From: JADFOB01 sp964651325
GTDB lineage: Bacteria; Planctomycetota; Phycisphaerae; UBA1845
Reading direction: 5' to 3'
Assembly (NCBI GenBank): GCA_964651325.1
Contig: CAZYXP010000039.1
Location: 1-23,232 of the forward strand
Length of the DNA stretch: 23,232 nt
The stretch's first letter is position 1. Every line of letters starts with the position of its first letter. This document shows, piece by piece, positions 15,415 to 23,232 of this stretch. Below the pieces are notes generated by a model, which worked only from the letters and a program-made list of their open reading frames with translations, was not told where the DNA came from and did not search any database. A program made the position numbers and the translations under genes.

Positions 15415-15715
15415 TGTTTGATTGACGCCTCAGTACCCTTTTTTCAGGGGCTTGGGGCTGTTTCTGTGTCGTCCAACCTCTTCCCAGTGGACTGTATGGG
15501 GCCTGCCCATACGGCCACCTGAGCGGCAACCCAGACCCTCAAGCTGCCGTGAAAGGCCTGCCATCCGGAGGGCGGGCGATGGGGGGGATTGACGCTGATC
15601 GAGCAATCTAACGGTATCCTCCAGCTACGCCGACGCCGGGAGCGTTTCCCGGTATTGCCATGGAAATTTGGGCCATGGAATTTGCGGAATGGAGCCTGAC
15701 GGGAACGGCCGAGTC
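15415..15715. other. spacer between tRNA-Phe and the beta-propeller gene
   Basis: No gene is seen. A clean hairpin, GTATGGG-GCCTG-CCCATAC (15494-15512), can be extended by an outer GTGG/CCAC pair (15487-15518). It matches the stem-short loop-stem design seen elsewhere. A T-run (TTTTTT, about 15439-15444) after the tRNA has no strong hairpin before it. Confidence 0.55.
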
Positions 15716-16975
15716 ATGCGAAGTAGAACAAACACAACCATGGTTTTCTTAGCCGTTATAGCGGCCCGTACCGTGCTCGCGGCGCCTTCCTTGACCGACG
15801 CAGACCTGGCTTCGGCCGGGCTCGCGAGGTTTTGGACGGCAAACATCCCGCTTGTCGGGCAAGACCGAGTGGATGCCATTTATCGAGTGGATGACACCGT
15901 GTACGTGGTCAGCCAGAACGGTTCGCTTTACTCTTTGCAAGCGGACGTGGGCCTCATTCGCTGGGCCGATAAGATTGCGGCGCCGGATAGTCAGATTCGC
16001 AAACCCATCCATTTCTGGACGAGCCAGGGCAACGGCCCCGTCGGAATTCTAGCCGGAGAGGGATTCTTCGTGATGGATCGATACTCGGGCGACCGGCTAT
16101 TCCACGTGGTCGATAGGCTCAATCGCGGCGGTTCGCTTGTCGGTGCGGAGCGATCGGTCTTCGTCGGTGCGTTGGACGGCCGCGTGCGATCGCTAAAGCT
16201 ACTGGGAGGCTGCGAAGGGAACGTGCTCGACCGGTGGGAAATCGCACTGGAATCGCCTGTAACCGCCGCGCCGCTTTTGTTCGGTCAGCAAAACGTCTTG
16301 TTTGCGGCCCAATCGGGCTTGGTGGTCGCATGTTCGGCGTTGGACAAGTCCTATCGGTGGCAATTTCGGGCCGAAGGGGGCGTGTTTGGTGACCCGGCCG
16401 TCAACGGCAGCGGGGTCTACGTGGCCGGCATGGGTGGATCGCTCTACAAGCTGAATGGTCGGACCGGTGAACAAGTCTGGCGAGTTAGGTTTCCTTGCAA
16501 GCTCGCGGAAGGGCCGGTGGCGACGAGCACGCGAATCTATCAGCATTGCGGTCTTGGCGGGTTGTCCTGCATCGATGTAGTTTCCGGAAAGAAGCTTTGG
16601 AACGTCAAGGAAGGCAATGCATTCTTGGCCGAGCTTCCCGGTCGCGTCGCGGTGCAGACTTCCGATGGCCGTTTGGTGCTCGTGGACAATCAGTCCGGGG
16701 CGGCGCAAGCCGAGTTTGACGCCGGCGATACGGTCGCGGTGAACCGGTTTGACGATGCGATTTATCTTGCCTATCGCGACGGCCGAGTCTTGTGCCTCAA
16801 ACCGGCAGGCACCGCCTATCTCTCCGGTACCCGCGCGGGAGCCGCCCGGGACAATCTGAGGCTACCACCTCCGGTGGCAAGGCGCGGCGCATCATCGAAA
16901 CCTGATCCCGCATCCCCGTCGAGTGAGGGCGATTCGGATTCCGACATCCTGCGAAGTCGGCGTGACAAGAAGTAG
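15716..16975 (+). CDS. exported PQQ-like beta-propeller protein
   Basis: The 419-residue product starts at ATG 15716; an upstream TTG (15668) and ATG (15689) are in frame but would place residues before the signal peptide. The signal is MRSRTNTTMVFLAVIAARTVLAAPS with an Ala-type cleavage site. Repeats of the PQQ/outer-membrane-assembly type follow: TVYVVSQNGSLYSLQADVGLIRW, FVGALDGRVRSLKLL, GVYVAGMGGSLYKLNGRTGEQVWRVRF and LSCIDVVSGKKLWNVKEG. Each has the propeller blade pattern of strand, Gly-x-L/V-x-A-x-D and W. This suggests a seven- or eight-bladed protein-interaction propeller in the periplasm or outer envelope. PQQ binding itself is not shown. The tail (about 385-419) is low-complexity and charged. 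Confidence 0.8.
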   Translation: MRSRTNTTMVFLAVIAARTVLAAPSLTDADLASAGLARFWTANIPLVGQDRVDAIYRVDDTVYVVSQNGSLYSLQADVGLIRWADKIAAPDSQIRKPIHFWTSQGNGPVGILAGEGFFVMDRYSGDRLFHVVDRLNRGGSLVGAERSVFVGALDGRVRSLKLLGGCEGNVLDRWEIALESPVTAAPLLFGQQNVLFAAQSGLVVACSALDKSYRWQFRAEGGVFGDPAVNGSGVYVAGMGGSLYKLNGRTGEQVWRVRFPCKLAEGPVATSTRIYQHCGLGGLSCIDVVSGKKLWNVKEGNAFLAELPGRVAVQTSDGRLVLVDNQSGAAQAEFDAGDTVAVNRFDDAIYLAYRDGRVLCLKPAGTAYLSGTRAGAARDNLRLPPPVARRGASSKPDPASPSSEGDSDSDILRSRRDKK

Positions 16976-16982
16976 ACGGGGG

Positions 16983-17147
16983 AGTTGTCAGCGATCAGCC
17001 GTCAGCATTCAGCCAGACTAGGGCGACGGTGTTCTTCGGTAATCGCGCCACGGATACAACGCGGCGCTCCGGGCCTATTGGCCCAGAAACTCCGCACGAC
17101 GAGTTTATTTCTCTTACTAACGGCTGAAAGCTGATGGCTGACAGCTT
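16983..17147. repeat. inverted-repeat-bounded element of about 165 bp upstream of purH
   Basis: The left end TGTCAGCGATCAGC (16986-16999) and the right end GCTGATGGCTGACA (17130-17143) are inverted copies with one mismatch. The match continues with TTCAGCC on the left and GGCTGAA on the right after a small gap. The ends are 158 bp apart. The interior contains a smaller palindrome, GGGCC-TATT-GGCCC (17075-17088), and no gene. The structure resembles a miniature inverted-repeat element. No target-site duplication was confirmed. Confidence 0.6.
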
Positions 17148-17173
17148 CTTCCCCTCATAACCGAGTACAATCA

Positions 17174-18823
17174 ATGTCCTCTATGCAGATCAAGCGAGCA
17201 CTTATCAGCGTTTACGATAAGCGGGGCCTCGTTGATTTCGCCGGCGCTTTGGCCAGCGAATTCGGCATTGAGATCATTTCCACCGGCGGCACGGCCAGCT
17301 TACTGAAGGACAACAAGATTCCGGTCACGCTGGTTGACCAGGTCACCGGCTTCCCTGAAATGATGGATGGGCGCGTGAAAACGCTTCATCCCAAGATCCA
17401 CGCCGCCATCCTGGCCGACCGCGACAATCCCGAGCACATGCGCCAGTTGGCCGAGCAGGGCATCAAACCCATCGATATGGTCGTGGTGAATCTCTATCCG
17501 TTTGAGGAAACCATCGGCGACCCGGATTGCACCTTCGAGCAGGCCATAGAAATGATCGACATCGGCGGGCCATGCCTGCTCCGCGCCGCGGCCAAAAATC
17601 ATAAGCATGTTCTGGTGGTGCCCGACGTGTCGTTCTACGACGACGTGCTCGATGTGCTTCGGGATCGTGACGACGAGGATGCCGTATCGGAATGTCTTAG
17701 GTTGTCGGCCTCCTCGGCTTTTGAATTGACTGGGCATTACGATGCGGTCGTCGCCGATTGGATGGCGGATCGAGTCGGTGCTCCTGCATGCACTGATGAC
17801 GCGCTTCGGTACGGCGAGAACCCCCATCAACAGGCCTTCTTCACTCCTATGTTCGCGGAAGACTGTGGCGAATCGAGCCTCGGAGGTTCCGTGCAGGCGG
17901 GCGAATCCGCTGTGGCGCTGTCGTACAACAACTACGTGGATGCCGGCGCGGCGCTGGAAGTTTGCAAGGAGCTTGCAAGAGCCAACCTTGCCACGCCGGC
18001 GAGTAGCAAGACTGCTGTTTGCACTTTCATCAAGCACACCAATGCCTGCGGGGTCGGCATGGCGGACGATCCAGTGGAGGCCTACCGTCGCGCTTATCTT
18101 GGCGACCCCAACGCGGCCATGGGCGGCATTCTTGCCTGCTCGTTCGAGATTACATGCGACTTCGCAGACGTTGTTATGCATACCTATGATCGGTTCGGCA
18201 AGCAGGCCGGCGCGGGCGGGTTTTTTGCAGAGGTGTGGCTTGCGCCTTCGTTTGCCGAGGATGCGATCGATGCCATTCGCGCGGCCAAGCCATGGGGCCA
18301 GCGAGTCCGTCTGATCTCGGTCGGTGACATGGCGGCGGCGCCCGATCAGCACGATCGGGAAGACAAGACAATCGTCGGCGGCATACTCTCGCAGTCTCGC
18401 GATCTGACCGGCCTGAACGAGGATCAATGGGAGGTAGTAACGCGCCGCACGCCCACGGATGCCGAGATGGCCGATTTGCGGTTGGCGTGGCTGGTGTGCA
18501 AACATACCAAGAGCAACGCGATTACGATTTGCAAAGATAACATGCTCATCGGCAATGGTGCGGGGCAGATGTCCCGGGTTATGAGCTGTCGGATTGCGAC
18601 CTGGCTGGCCAAGGAAAACGGTCACGGCGACCAACTCGCCGGCGCGGTGGCTGCGTCGGACGCGTTTTTTCCCTTCTCCGACGGGCCGGAAATTCTCATG
18701 AATGCCGGCGTGCGGGCGATCATCCAACCCGGCGGCTCCAAGCGAGACGAAGACACCATCGCCACCTGCAACGAGCGCAACGTCGCCATGATCTTTACAG
18801 GCACGCGCCATTTCAAGCATTAG
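17174..18823 (+). CDS. purH: bifunctional AICAR formyltransferase / IMP cyclohydrolase
   Basis: The 549-residue enzyme catalyses the last two steps of purine synthesis: formylation of AICAR, then ring closure to IMP. The N-terminal cyclohydrolase part (about 1-200) has IISTGGTASLL, FPEMMDGRVKTLHPKIHAAIL and DIGGPCLLRAAAKNHKHV. The C-terminal transferase part has LRYGENPHQQAFF, FIKHTNACGVG (catalytic Lys-His), AMGGILACSFEI, CKHTKSNAI, GNGAGQMSRV, FFPFSDGPE, PGGSKRDEDTI and the terminal GTRHFKH. Length is normal. The ATG at 17174 is used; a second ATG three codons later is equally plausible. No strong ribosome-binding site is visible. It stands alone, with a repeat element in its 5' flank. Confidence 0.97.
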   Translation: MSSMQIKRALISVYDKRGLVDFAGALASEFGIEIISTGGTASLLKDNKIPVTLVDQVTGFPEMMDGRVKTLHPKIHAAILADRDNPEHMRQLAEQGIKPIDMVVVNLYPFEETIGDPDCTFEQAIEMIDIGGPCLLRAAAKNHKHVLVVPDVSFYDDVLDVLRDRDDEDAVSECLRLSASSAFELTGHYDAVVADWMADRVGAPACTDDALRYGENPHQQAFFTPMFAEDCGESSLGGSVQAGESAVALSYNNYVDAGAALEVCKELARANLATPASSKTAVCTFIKHTNACGVGMADDPVEAYRRAYLGDPNAAMGGILACSFEITCDFADVVMHTYDRFGKQAGAGGFFAEVWLAPSFAEDAIDAIRAAKPWGQRVRLISVGDMAAAPDQHDREDKTIVGGILSQSRDLTGLNEDQWEVVTRRTPTDAEMADLRLAWLVCKHTKSNAITICKDNMLIGNGAGQMSRVMSCRIATWLAKENGHGDQLAGAVAASDAFFPFSDGPEILMNAGVRAIIQPGGSKRDEDTIATCNERNVAMIFTGTRHFKH

Positions 18824-18841
18824 CGCAGGCTCAATCACATG

Positions 18842-18958
18842 TAATCACATGTAGCCCAGCCGCATGTAGCCTAGCCGCCCTCGGCTGGGGTCTTGCATGC
18901 CACCATGCTCGCGAGACACAGCGGAGGGCCGCTATGCTCCACGGAGGGCCGCTGTCCT
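18842..18958. repeat. mosaic of hairpin repeats, plus orientation
   Basis: Just after purH there is a short direct repeat, AATCACATGT twice in tandem (18843-18852 region), then GTAGCCTAGCCG-CCCT-CGGCTGG (18866-18889). Two copies of a CAGCGG-type hairpin follow: AGCGG-AGGG-CCGCT (18920-18933) and CGGAGGGCCGCTGT (18942-18955). The same families recur in opposite orientation at 21088-21238. No gene is present. Confidence 0.65.
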
Positions 18959-18970
18959 ACACGCCGCGCC

Positions 18971-20713
18971 TCAAAGCTCGTCTTCGAGCAACACGAGCGT
19001 GGGTCTGCCCATTGAATCGAGGATCTTGTGGACGATTCTTTGCGCGTCGGTGACCTGTTCGGGGCGCACGATAAACAAAACCCGATCTGGCCGACCGTTG
19101 GCGCGCAGCGCTTCGACAGCCGGGGCGTAAAACACCGGATCGTACATCGTGTAGAACTTCCCGAATCGCGTGTACAGATCCCACTCGCCCGGATTGTGAA
19201 CACTGCGGGGTTCGCGAAACCATCGAACCGGGTCGTAGTCCGCCGCGACCAACGTAACGATGTAGGGCATGTTCATGCCCTTGTTGGTGCAGAAAAGCGC
19301 TTCGTATTGATCCCACCGCGGTTTGAGCCACTTGGCCGCCTCTACGAGATCGGCGTGGAATTCCCGGCGCACCTCCGGCAAGTGCCGAACCTTGGTCATG
19401 TAATACGCCGCGTGGGCCGCCGTGGACAAGCCCATGATTACGAGTAGCAGGCCAAACGACAGACGAGCGACACCCGCATGTTTCCCACGCACCCACTCCA
19501 TGGCCGATTGCGCCCCAACCGCGCAAACCAGAACCAGCCCGATCAGACCGGTCGCGCTGCGAAACGAATGGGGGCCCGGCGCGCTGAAGAGCACGTCGCT
19601 AATCGGATAGAGCGCGACGAGCACTATCGCAGCGCGATGGCTCGGCGACGTGACACATCGAGTGGCGCATCGGGTGAACCCCAGCGCAAGCAGCGGAAGG
19701 GCGTACCAGTGGAATTGCCCGATCCCAGGCACGGCCCGGCCGACGTTCAAGTCTCCACGGATGAAGAGGTAATCCGGGCCAAAATGTTCAGCATAGCGCG
19801 ACAGGATCGCCCACGCCGCAGTCCAAACGGACTGAGCATCATCCGCGATCCAAATCGATGCGGATCGCTTGGCAATGGCCGGGTCAATCAGATGCTTGAT
19901 GGCCAGCGGGCCGAACAATGCCATGAAAGCGACGAAGAAAACCGCTAACGCTCGTCGGCGAGCCGTATCCTGGAGCAGGTCGAGCCATGCCCGCCGGTTG
20001 GTCAGCACCAAGGCGACCAGCATCACCGGGATGAAAATGCGTATCGACGGGTAGCCGTAGCAGGCGACGCCGCAGAGCATGCCCGAAAGCCCGCAACGCA
20101 CAGGCTTCGCCCGGCCGTCGCCCGCGCCCGCGATGGGGAGCGACGCCCATAGCATGGAGCCAATCGCCGCGGCGATCAGTAGCGGCGCTACGCAAGCATC
20201 ATGTCCGATCCGAGAGAGGGCTATCGCCCAGGGATTCAGCGCCAAGAGCATCGCCGCCATCAGGCCGGTCCATCGACCGAACAGCATGGCCGCGATCCCG
20301 TAAATCGCGAATACCGCGAGTACCCCCGCCGTCGCGACGGGAAGCCGCGCGGTCCAAACGCCAAGCCCACCGACCGCCTGAAAGGGCATGGTCAAGTAGT
20401 AGTAGAGCGTACTCCGGTTGGCGCCCAAACCGCGGCTATAGAACACCGGCCACGAAACGCCCACCTGATCTGTGCCCGTCTTGAGGAGGCAGTAGGCATT
20501 CCACGTGCTCGCCGCTTCGTCGGGGTGTAGCCCGGGCGGCGCATCGGCCAGCCAGGGGAATCGAAGAAGCCCGGCCAATAGCAGGATCGCCGCTAATAGG
20601 AGCGCGTGATGCCGATGTTTGTCGCGCCCGAAGACGGTCGGGACGAAGTCGTTATCGCTGGGCGAACCTCGGCCTGCGGCATTTGGATGTGTTGGGTTCT
20701 GGCCTTCCGGCAA
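18971..20713 (-). CDS. GT39-like membrane glycosyltransferase (ArnT/PMT type)
   Basis: The 580-residue protein has a short hydrophilic N-terminus, then about 10-12 hydrophobic helices between residues 38 and 430. A soluble C-terminal domain follows (about 435-580: FHADLVEAAKWLKPRWDQ, RPDRVLFIVRPEQVTDAQ). The first loop carries HPDEAA (63-68), the Asp-Glu pair typical of GT-C enzymes that transfer sugars from polyprenyl-phosphate donors. The acceptor is unknown. The only in-frame start between the upstream stop and the first helix is TTG at 20713, with a distant GAGGG. Two hairpin mosaics flank the gene. kdsA nearby (21266) could mean envelope carbohydrate work, but the link is only by position. 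Confidence 0.8.
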   Translation of the reverse strand: MPEGQNPTHPNAAGRGSPSDNDFVPTVFGRDKHRHHALLLAAILLLAGLLRFPWLADAPPGLHPDEAASTWNAYCLLKTGTDQVGVSWPVFYSRGLGANRSTLYYYLTMPFQAVGGLGVWTARLPVATAGVLAVFAIYGIAAMLFGRWTGLMAAMLLALNPWAIALSRIGHDACVAPLLIAAAIGSMLWASLPIAGAGDGRAKPVRCGLSGMLCGVACYGYPSIRIFIPVMLVALVLTNRRAWLDLLQDTARRRALAVFFVAFMALFGPLAIKHLIDPAIAKRSASIWIADDAQSVWTAAWAILSRYAEHFGPDYLFIRGDLNVGRAVPGIGQFHWYALPLLALGFTRCATRCVTSPSHRAAIVLVALYPISDVLFSAPGPHSFRSATGLIGLVLVCAVGAQSAMEWVRGKHAGVARLSFGLLLVIMGLSTAAHAAYYMTKVRHLPEVRREFHADLVEAAKWLKPRWDQYEALFCTNKGMNMPYIVTLVAADYDPVRWFREPRSVHNPGEWDLYTRFGKFYTMYDPVFYAPAVEALRANGRPDRVLFIVRPEQVTDAQRIVHKILDSMGRPTLVLLEDEL

Positions 20714-21265
20714 TGGTGTTCTCGCATACCCTCATAACCACTCCATCCCTGTACCGACCGGGCCCATCGGGGGTGGAGGCCGCGTTCATGACCCGTTCCC
20801 CCGCGGTTGGGCCATCTTCGGGGATGCGTAGGGATATGCAAGCCACGCCACTAGGCCAGACGGCGCGGAATATGCCGCGTTTCTGGCGTAATACCGCGCC
20901 GACTCAGAGCCGTGGGCGACCCGGGGCGCTACGGTTTTTAATCGACCATCGGAACCGCCAAAACGCTACGGTTTTCAACCGCCGTTCACAAGATGTCCCA
21001 ATTCCGGGAATGTAGATGCTCGCGCACGTGCAGGCGCCGGCTATTCGCGCTCCATCCGTTCGCATGTGTTCGGCGCGCCCACATTGGACAGCGGTCGTCC
21101 GCTGTGGCCAGCTGGCAACCAGCCTATGTAGCACAACGACCCTCCGCTGTGGTTGGAACGCACACAGCACCTATAGAGCAGCAGCCCTCCGCTGCATTTG
21201 GCCCGCACCCAGCCGGGGGCGGCTGGGCTACACATGATCCACTCGCTCAAGAAGCGTTTGCCGGT
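20714..21265. other. 552-bp gene-free region with multiple repeats
   Basis: No gene is supported on either strand. Seen: a short direct repeat CGCTACGGTTTT (20927-20938 and 20964-20975, 37 bp apart), a small stem around AATAT (GCGGAATATGCCGC, near 20862-20876) and the hairpin mosaic at 21088-21238. The promoter of the glycosyltransferase should lie at the left end, but I cannot place it. Confidence 0.6.
21088..21238. repeat. mosaic of hairpin repeats, minus orientation
   Basis: Four hairpins follow each other: ACAGCGG-TCGT-CCGCTGT (21088-21105, perfect 7 bp); ACGACCCTCCGCTGT (21136-21150); GCAGC-CCTCC-GCTGC (21181-21195); and CCCAGCCG-GGGG-CGGCTGGG (21208-21227, perfect 8 bp), followed by CTACACATGAT. 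Read on the minus strand this gives the same words as 18842-18958: ATGT-GTAGCCCAGCCG and CAGCGGAGGG. The two mosaics flank the glycosyltransferase gene as inverted copies, although unit order and number differ. Confidence 0.7.
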
Positions 21266-22084
21266 CTACCGTACCGCCTCTTGAATCCTCATGAGCTGAT
21301 TGAGCAAACCGTCGAGTTGATCCAGCGGGAAAACCGTGGCTGCGTCGCTCTTGGCGTTGGCGGGGTCGTTGTGGACCTCCATGAACAGCGCGTCAGTTCC
21401 GATCGCCACCGCCGCCGCCGCGAGTCTGCCGGCAAACTCCCGATGGCCGCCGCTGCTCGTTCCCGCGCCGCCGGGAAGCTGGCAACTGTGCGTCGCGTCG
21501 AACACCACGGGTGCAAACGCTTTCATTTTGACTAGGGCGGTCATGTCGTTTACGAGCCGGTTGTAGCCGAAAAACGTGCCCCGCTCGGTAAATAGAAAAT
21601 TGTCGCAGCCGGATTCGGTGAGTTTGACGGCGACGTTTTCCATCTCCTCCGGTGAAAGAAACTGCCCCTTCTTGACGTTGACACAGCGGCCGGTCTTCGC
21701 CGCGGCCGCGAGCAAATCGGTCTGGCGACACAAAAATGCGGGAATCTGAAGGCAGTCGAGAACTTCTCCCGCGGGACCGGCCTGATCCGGCGTGTGGATG
21801 TCCGAAACAACCGGAAGGCCCAATTCCTTGCGAACCGCAGCGAGCGTGGCCAATCCATCCTCGAGCCCCGGCCCGCGGAAACTGTTGATGCTCGATCGAT
21901 TGGCCTTGTCGAAACTGGCTTTGAACACGAGGGGGACGCCGCGCCGCTCACAGATTCCCGCAATGGCCTCGGCCAGCCGCAGCGTATGATCGCGCGATTC
22001 AATAACGCACGGCCCCGCCAGCAGCACAAGAGGAGCGTCATCCGTGATCGTCACATTGCCGATTTGGGCCCGTGTACACACCAT
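21266..22084 (-). CDS. kdsA: 3-deoxy-D-manno-octulosonate 8-phosphate synthase
   Basis: The 272-residue enzyme condenses phosphoenolpyruvate with arabinose 5-phosphate to make KDO-8-phosphate, the first committed step to the KDO of lipid A-linked core. Seen: AGPCVIES (23-30), FKASFDKANRSS (54-65), SFRGPGLEDGL, SDIHTPDQ, QIPAFLCRQTDLL, NVKKGQF, TERGTFFGYNRLVNDM and VVFDATHSCQLPGG. Cys26, His199, Glu236 and Asp247 occupy the metal-ligand positions, so this is the metal-dependent class; enzymes of the E. coli class carry Asn in place of the Cys. ATG at 22084 has GGGAAG upstream. It is divergent from the phosphatase gene at 22408. It implies an outer membrane with KDO. Confidence 0.95.
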   Translation of the reverse strand: MVCTRAQIGNVTITDDAPLVLLAGPCVIESRDHTLRLAEAIAGICERRGVPLVFKASFDKANRSSINSFRGPGLEDGLATLAAVRKELGLPVVSDIHTPDQAGPAGEVLDCLQIPAFLCRQTDLLAAAAKTGRCVNVKKGQFLSPEEMENVAVKLTESGCDNFLFTERGTFFGYNRLVNDMTALVKMKAFAPVVFDATHSCQLPGGAGTSSGGHREFAGRLAAAAVAIGTDALFMEVHNDPANAKSDAATVFPLDQLDGLLNQLMRIQEAVR

Positions 22085-22407
22085 ATATCAGGCTTCCCGT
22101 TGTATTCCTGCCCCGCTTCTCATCGAGCCAGCCGCGCTAAACGTAGGGTTTGGACCCGCGGGCGTCAACGCATGACGCCAGCGATCATTGTGGGGGGGCA
22201 TTTCCCCAGATATGGGCAAATCGGCACTCATCCCGGTCATGCGGTGGAGGGCGGGGGCAGTTATGGATGAATACGGGAACCACGAACAGGTCGGTTACGG
22301 AACGCAGGCGATGTTTTTCGGACCTACGTCGGGATTATTCGCATTTTGTGTCAGGGTGGCACGCCTCGTGCCTATAGGTCCTATAGATACCACGCGGAGA
22401 CAACGAA
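22085..22407. other. divergent region between kdsA and the PP2C phosphatase gene
   Basis: No gene is supported in these 323 bp. The stretch holds the kdsA leader, the possible -24/-12 element at 22357-22371 and, just after it, a short direct repeat CCTATAGGTCCTATAG (22371-22386). GGAGA at 22396-22400 serves the phosphatase start. Confidence 0.5.
22357..22372 (+). promoter_or_regulatory. possible sigma-54 promoter or hairpin upstream of the phosphatase gene
   Basis: TGGCACGCCTCGTGCC has TGGCAC at -24 and GTGC at -12, with GG and GC exactly 10 bp apart. The expected start near 22383 would give a leader of about 25 nt. The same bases form a perfect palindrome, GGCACG-CCT-CGTGCC, like the hairpin repeats of this window, so the match could be chance. 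The -12 box lacks the first T of TTGC. Confidence 0.45.
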
Positions 22408-23187
22408 ATGGTCATGCTAGGTACGGACAACCAAACAACGGCAACACGGGATGGCCACTGGCGAACCGTGACAGCCGGGTCCGTGCGGGTGCATTCCTAT
22501 GTTAATTGTCTGGATGGCGCGGGGGGCGATTTTGTGGAGCTGCGCCAGACGCCTGGCCGCCACGTCGGATTGACGGTCGCGGATGTCTCTGGCCACGGGC
22601 TCGATGCCGCGCCGGCTCGCGATCAGGTGCTCGACGCGCTGAGCGAGATGAACGAGACGCAGCGCAACGAGCGATCTTGGCTCAAGTGCCTCAACGGGCG
22701 TTTGTTTAGGGCGTTTGATGGCGAGCGCTTCTGTGCTACCGTGAGCGCGACATTCGAAGATGCCGCTTCAAGTGACAAGACTAAGGCATCCGTGGCCGTG
22801 GCCGGGATGCCTGCTCCCATACTCTTTCGCGCCGCCACCGGCTGTGTGGACCGCATCGGTGGCGGCGCCCTTCCCTTGGGTGCGATGGAAGAGTCGCAAT
22901 ACCTTCCCGATACCGTGCGGTGCGACGCGGAGGCCGGGGATCTCCTGGTCATTTTCACTGATGGCGTATCGGAAGCCCATTTGGATCCAAGAGCCCTTTT
23001 CGGTGATGATCGCATCGAGCGGATCGTCCAATCGCTCGCGCCGTGCGGCGCCGAGGCGATTTTGCGGGGATTGGTGGCTTCGGTTCACAATTTCCTCGGC
23101 GGCGGCGAGCCCAACGATGACATGACGCTAGCCGTCATTGAATTCACGCACAAAACGACCACCGTCACCGAGCCCTGCGTCGCCTAG
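22408..23187 (+). CDS. SpoIIE/RsbU-type PP2C serine phosphatase
   Basis: The 259-residue protein is essentially one PPM/SpoIIE phosphatase domain. Such enzymes dephosphorylate anti-anti-sigma factors in partner-switching pathways. Metal-binding acidic residues are seen at D41 (AGGDF), D59 (VADVSGHG), D185 (FTDGVSEA) and D237-D238 (NDDMTLAV). Other family features are GMPAPILFR (133-141) and GGGALPLGAM (151-160). There is no sensory or receiver domain, so its input must come from another protein or be fused elsewhere in the pathway. ATG has GGAGA 7-8 nt upstream. No STAS or anti-sigma gene lies in the window, but the window ends 45 bp further on, so a partner may follow. Confidence 0.85.
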   Translation: MVMLGTDNQTTATRDGHWRTVTAGSVRVHSYVNCLDGAGGDFVELRQTPGRHVGLTVADVSGHGLDAAPARDQVLDALSEMNETQRNERSWLKCLNGRLFRAFDGERFCATVSATFEDAASSDKTKASVAVAGMPAPILFRAATGCVDRIGGGALPLGAMEESQYLPDTVRCDAEAGDLLVIFTDGVSEAHLDPRALFGDDRIERIVQSLAPCGAEAILRGLVASVHNFLGGGEPNDDMTLAVIEFTHKTTTVTEPCVA

Positions 23188-23232
23188 GTTTGCAAGACGG
23201 TGACCCCAACCGCGCCCATCCGAACCGCGCCC

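Noticed and set aside
17300..18838. Antisense open frame of 512 codons over purH
   Set aside because: It is the mirror of a gene with every purH motif. High GC and codon bias keep the opposite strand open. The product has no recognisable domain or ribosome-binding site.
22188..22505. Open frame overlapping the phosphatase start
   Set aside because: It is out of frame with the clear phosphatase gene, has no family features and no good ribosome-binding site.

Overview
The window reads as chromosomal DNA of a free-living, Gram-negative, high-GC bacterium, most likely a planctomycete or close relative. This is inferred, not proven. The clues are KDO synthesis (kdsA), a flagellin and a P-ring-like protein, a ubiA/ubiX/ubiE-type quinone cluster, an SPFH-GYF protein, Ig/PKD-like lipoproteins, and many short intergenic hairpin repeats. 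There are no phage, transposase or CRISPR genes. Coding is mostly on the minus strand, in short operons separated by hairpin-rich spacers.

Layout. 1-385: a spacer holding a hairpin cluster and a 44-bp tandem array. 386-3125 (-): an SPFH/GYF protein and a degenerate HD-GYP protein. 3126-4655 (+): a divergent spacer with a near-perfect sigma-54 promoter and an upstream palindrome, then an Hcp-family tube protein and a small unknown protein. 4866-5831 (-): flagellin with a terminator. 6025-8673 (-): a lipoprotein with a FlgI P-ring-like domain and alpha-helical (HEAT-like) repeats, then a secreted protein of unknown function. 9054-13277 (-): a tightly overlapped operon ubiE - large membrane protein - ubiX - ubiA-type prenyltransferase, for menaquinone (or ubiquinone) assembly. 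13374-13985 (-): Mn/Fe superoxide dismutase. 14300-15052 (-): Ig-like lipoprotein. 15342-15414 (+): tRNA-Phe. 15716-16975 (+): exported PQQ-type beta-propeller. 17174-18823 (+): purH. 18971-20713 (-): GT39-like membrane glycosyltransferase. 21266-22084 (-): kdsA, divergent from a SpoIIE/RsbU-type PP2C phosphatase at 22408-23187 (+).

How it fits together. Housekeeping genes (purH, kdsA, tRNA-Phe, sod, the quinone operon) alternate with envelope, motility and signalling genes. The best candidate for something undescribed is the orphan hcp gene. It has a textbook -24/-12 sigma-54 promoter and a 10-bp perfect inverted repeat about 115 bp upstream of the expected start, where an enhancer-binding protein would sit, and a small unknown gene follows it. 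No other type VI secretion gene is in the window. The second is the lipoprotein that joins a FlgI-like domain to HEAT-like repeats. The third is a set of hairpin repeats whose stems differ in sequence but share one layout. They occur in nearly every spacer, and two mosaics of the same repeat families lie in opposite orientation on either side of the glycosyltransferase gene.
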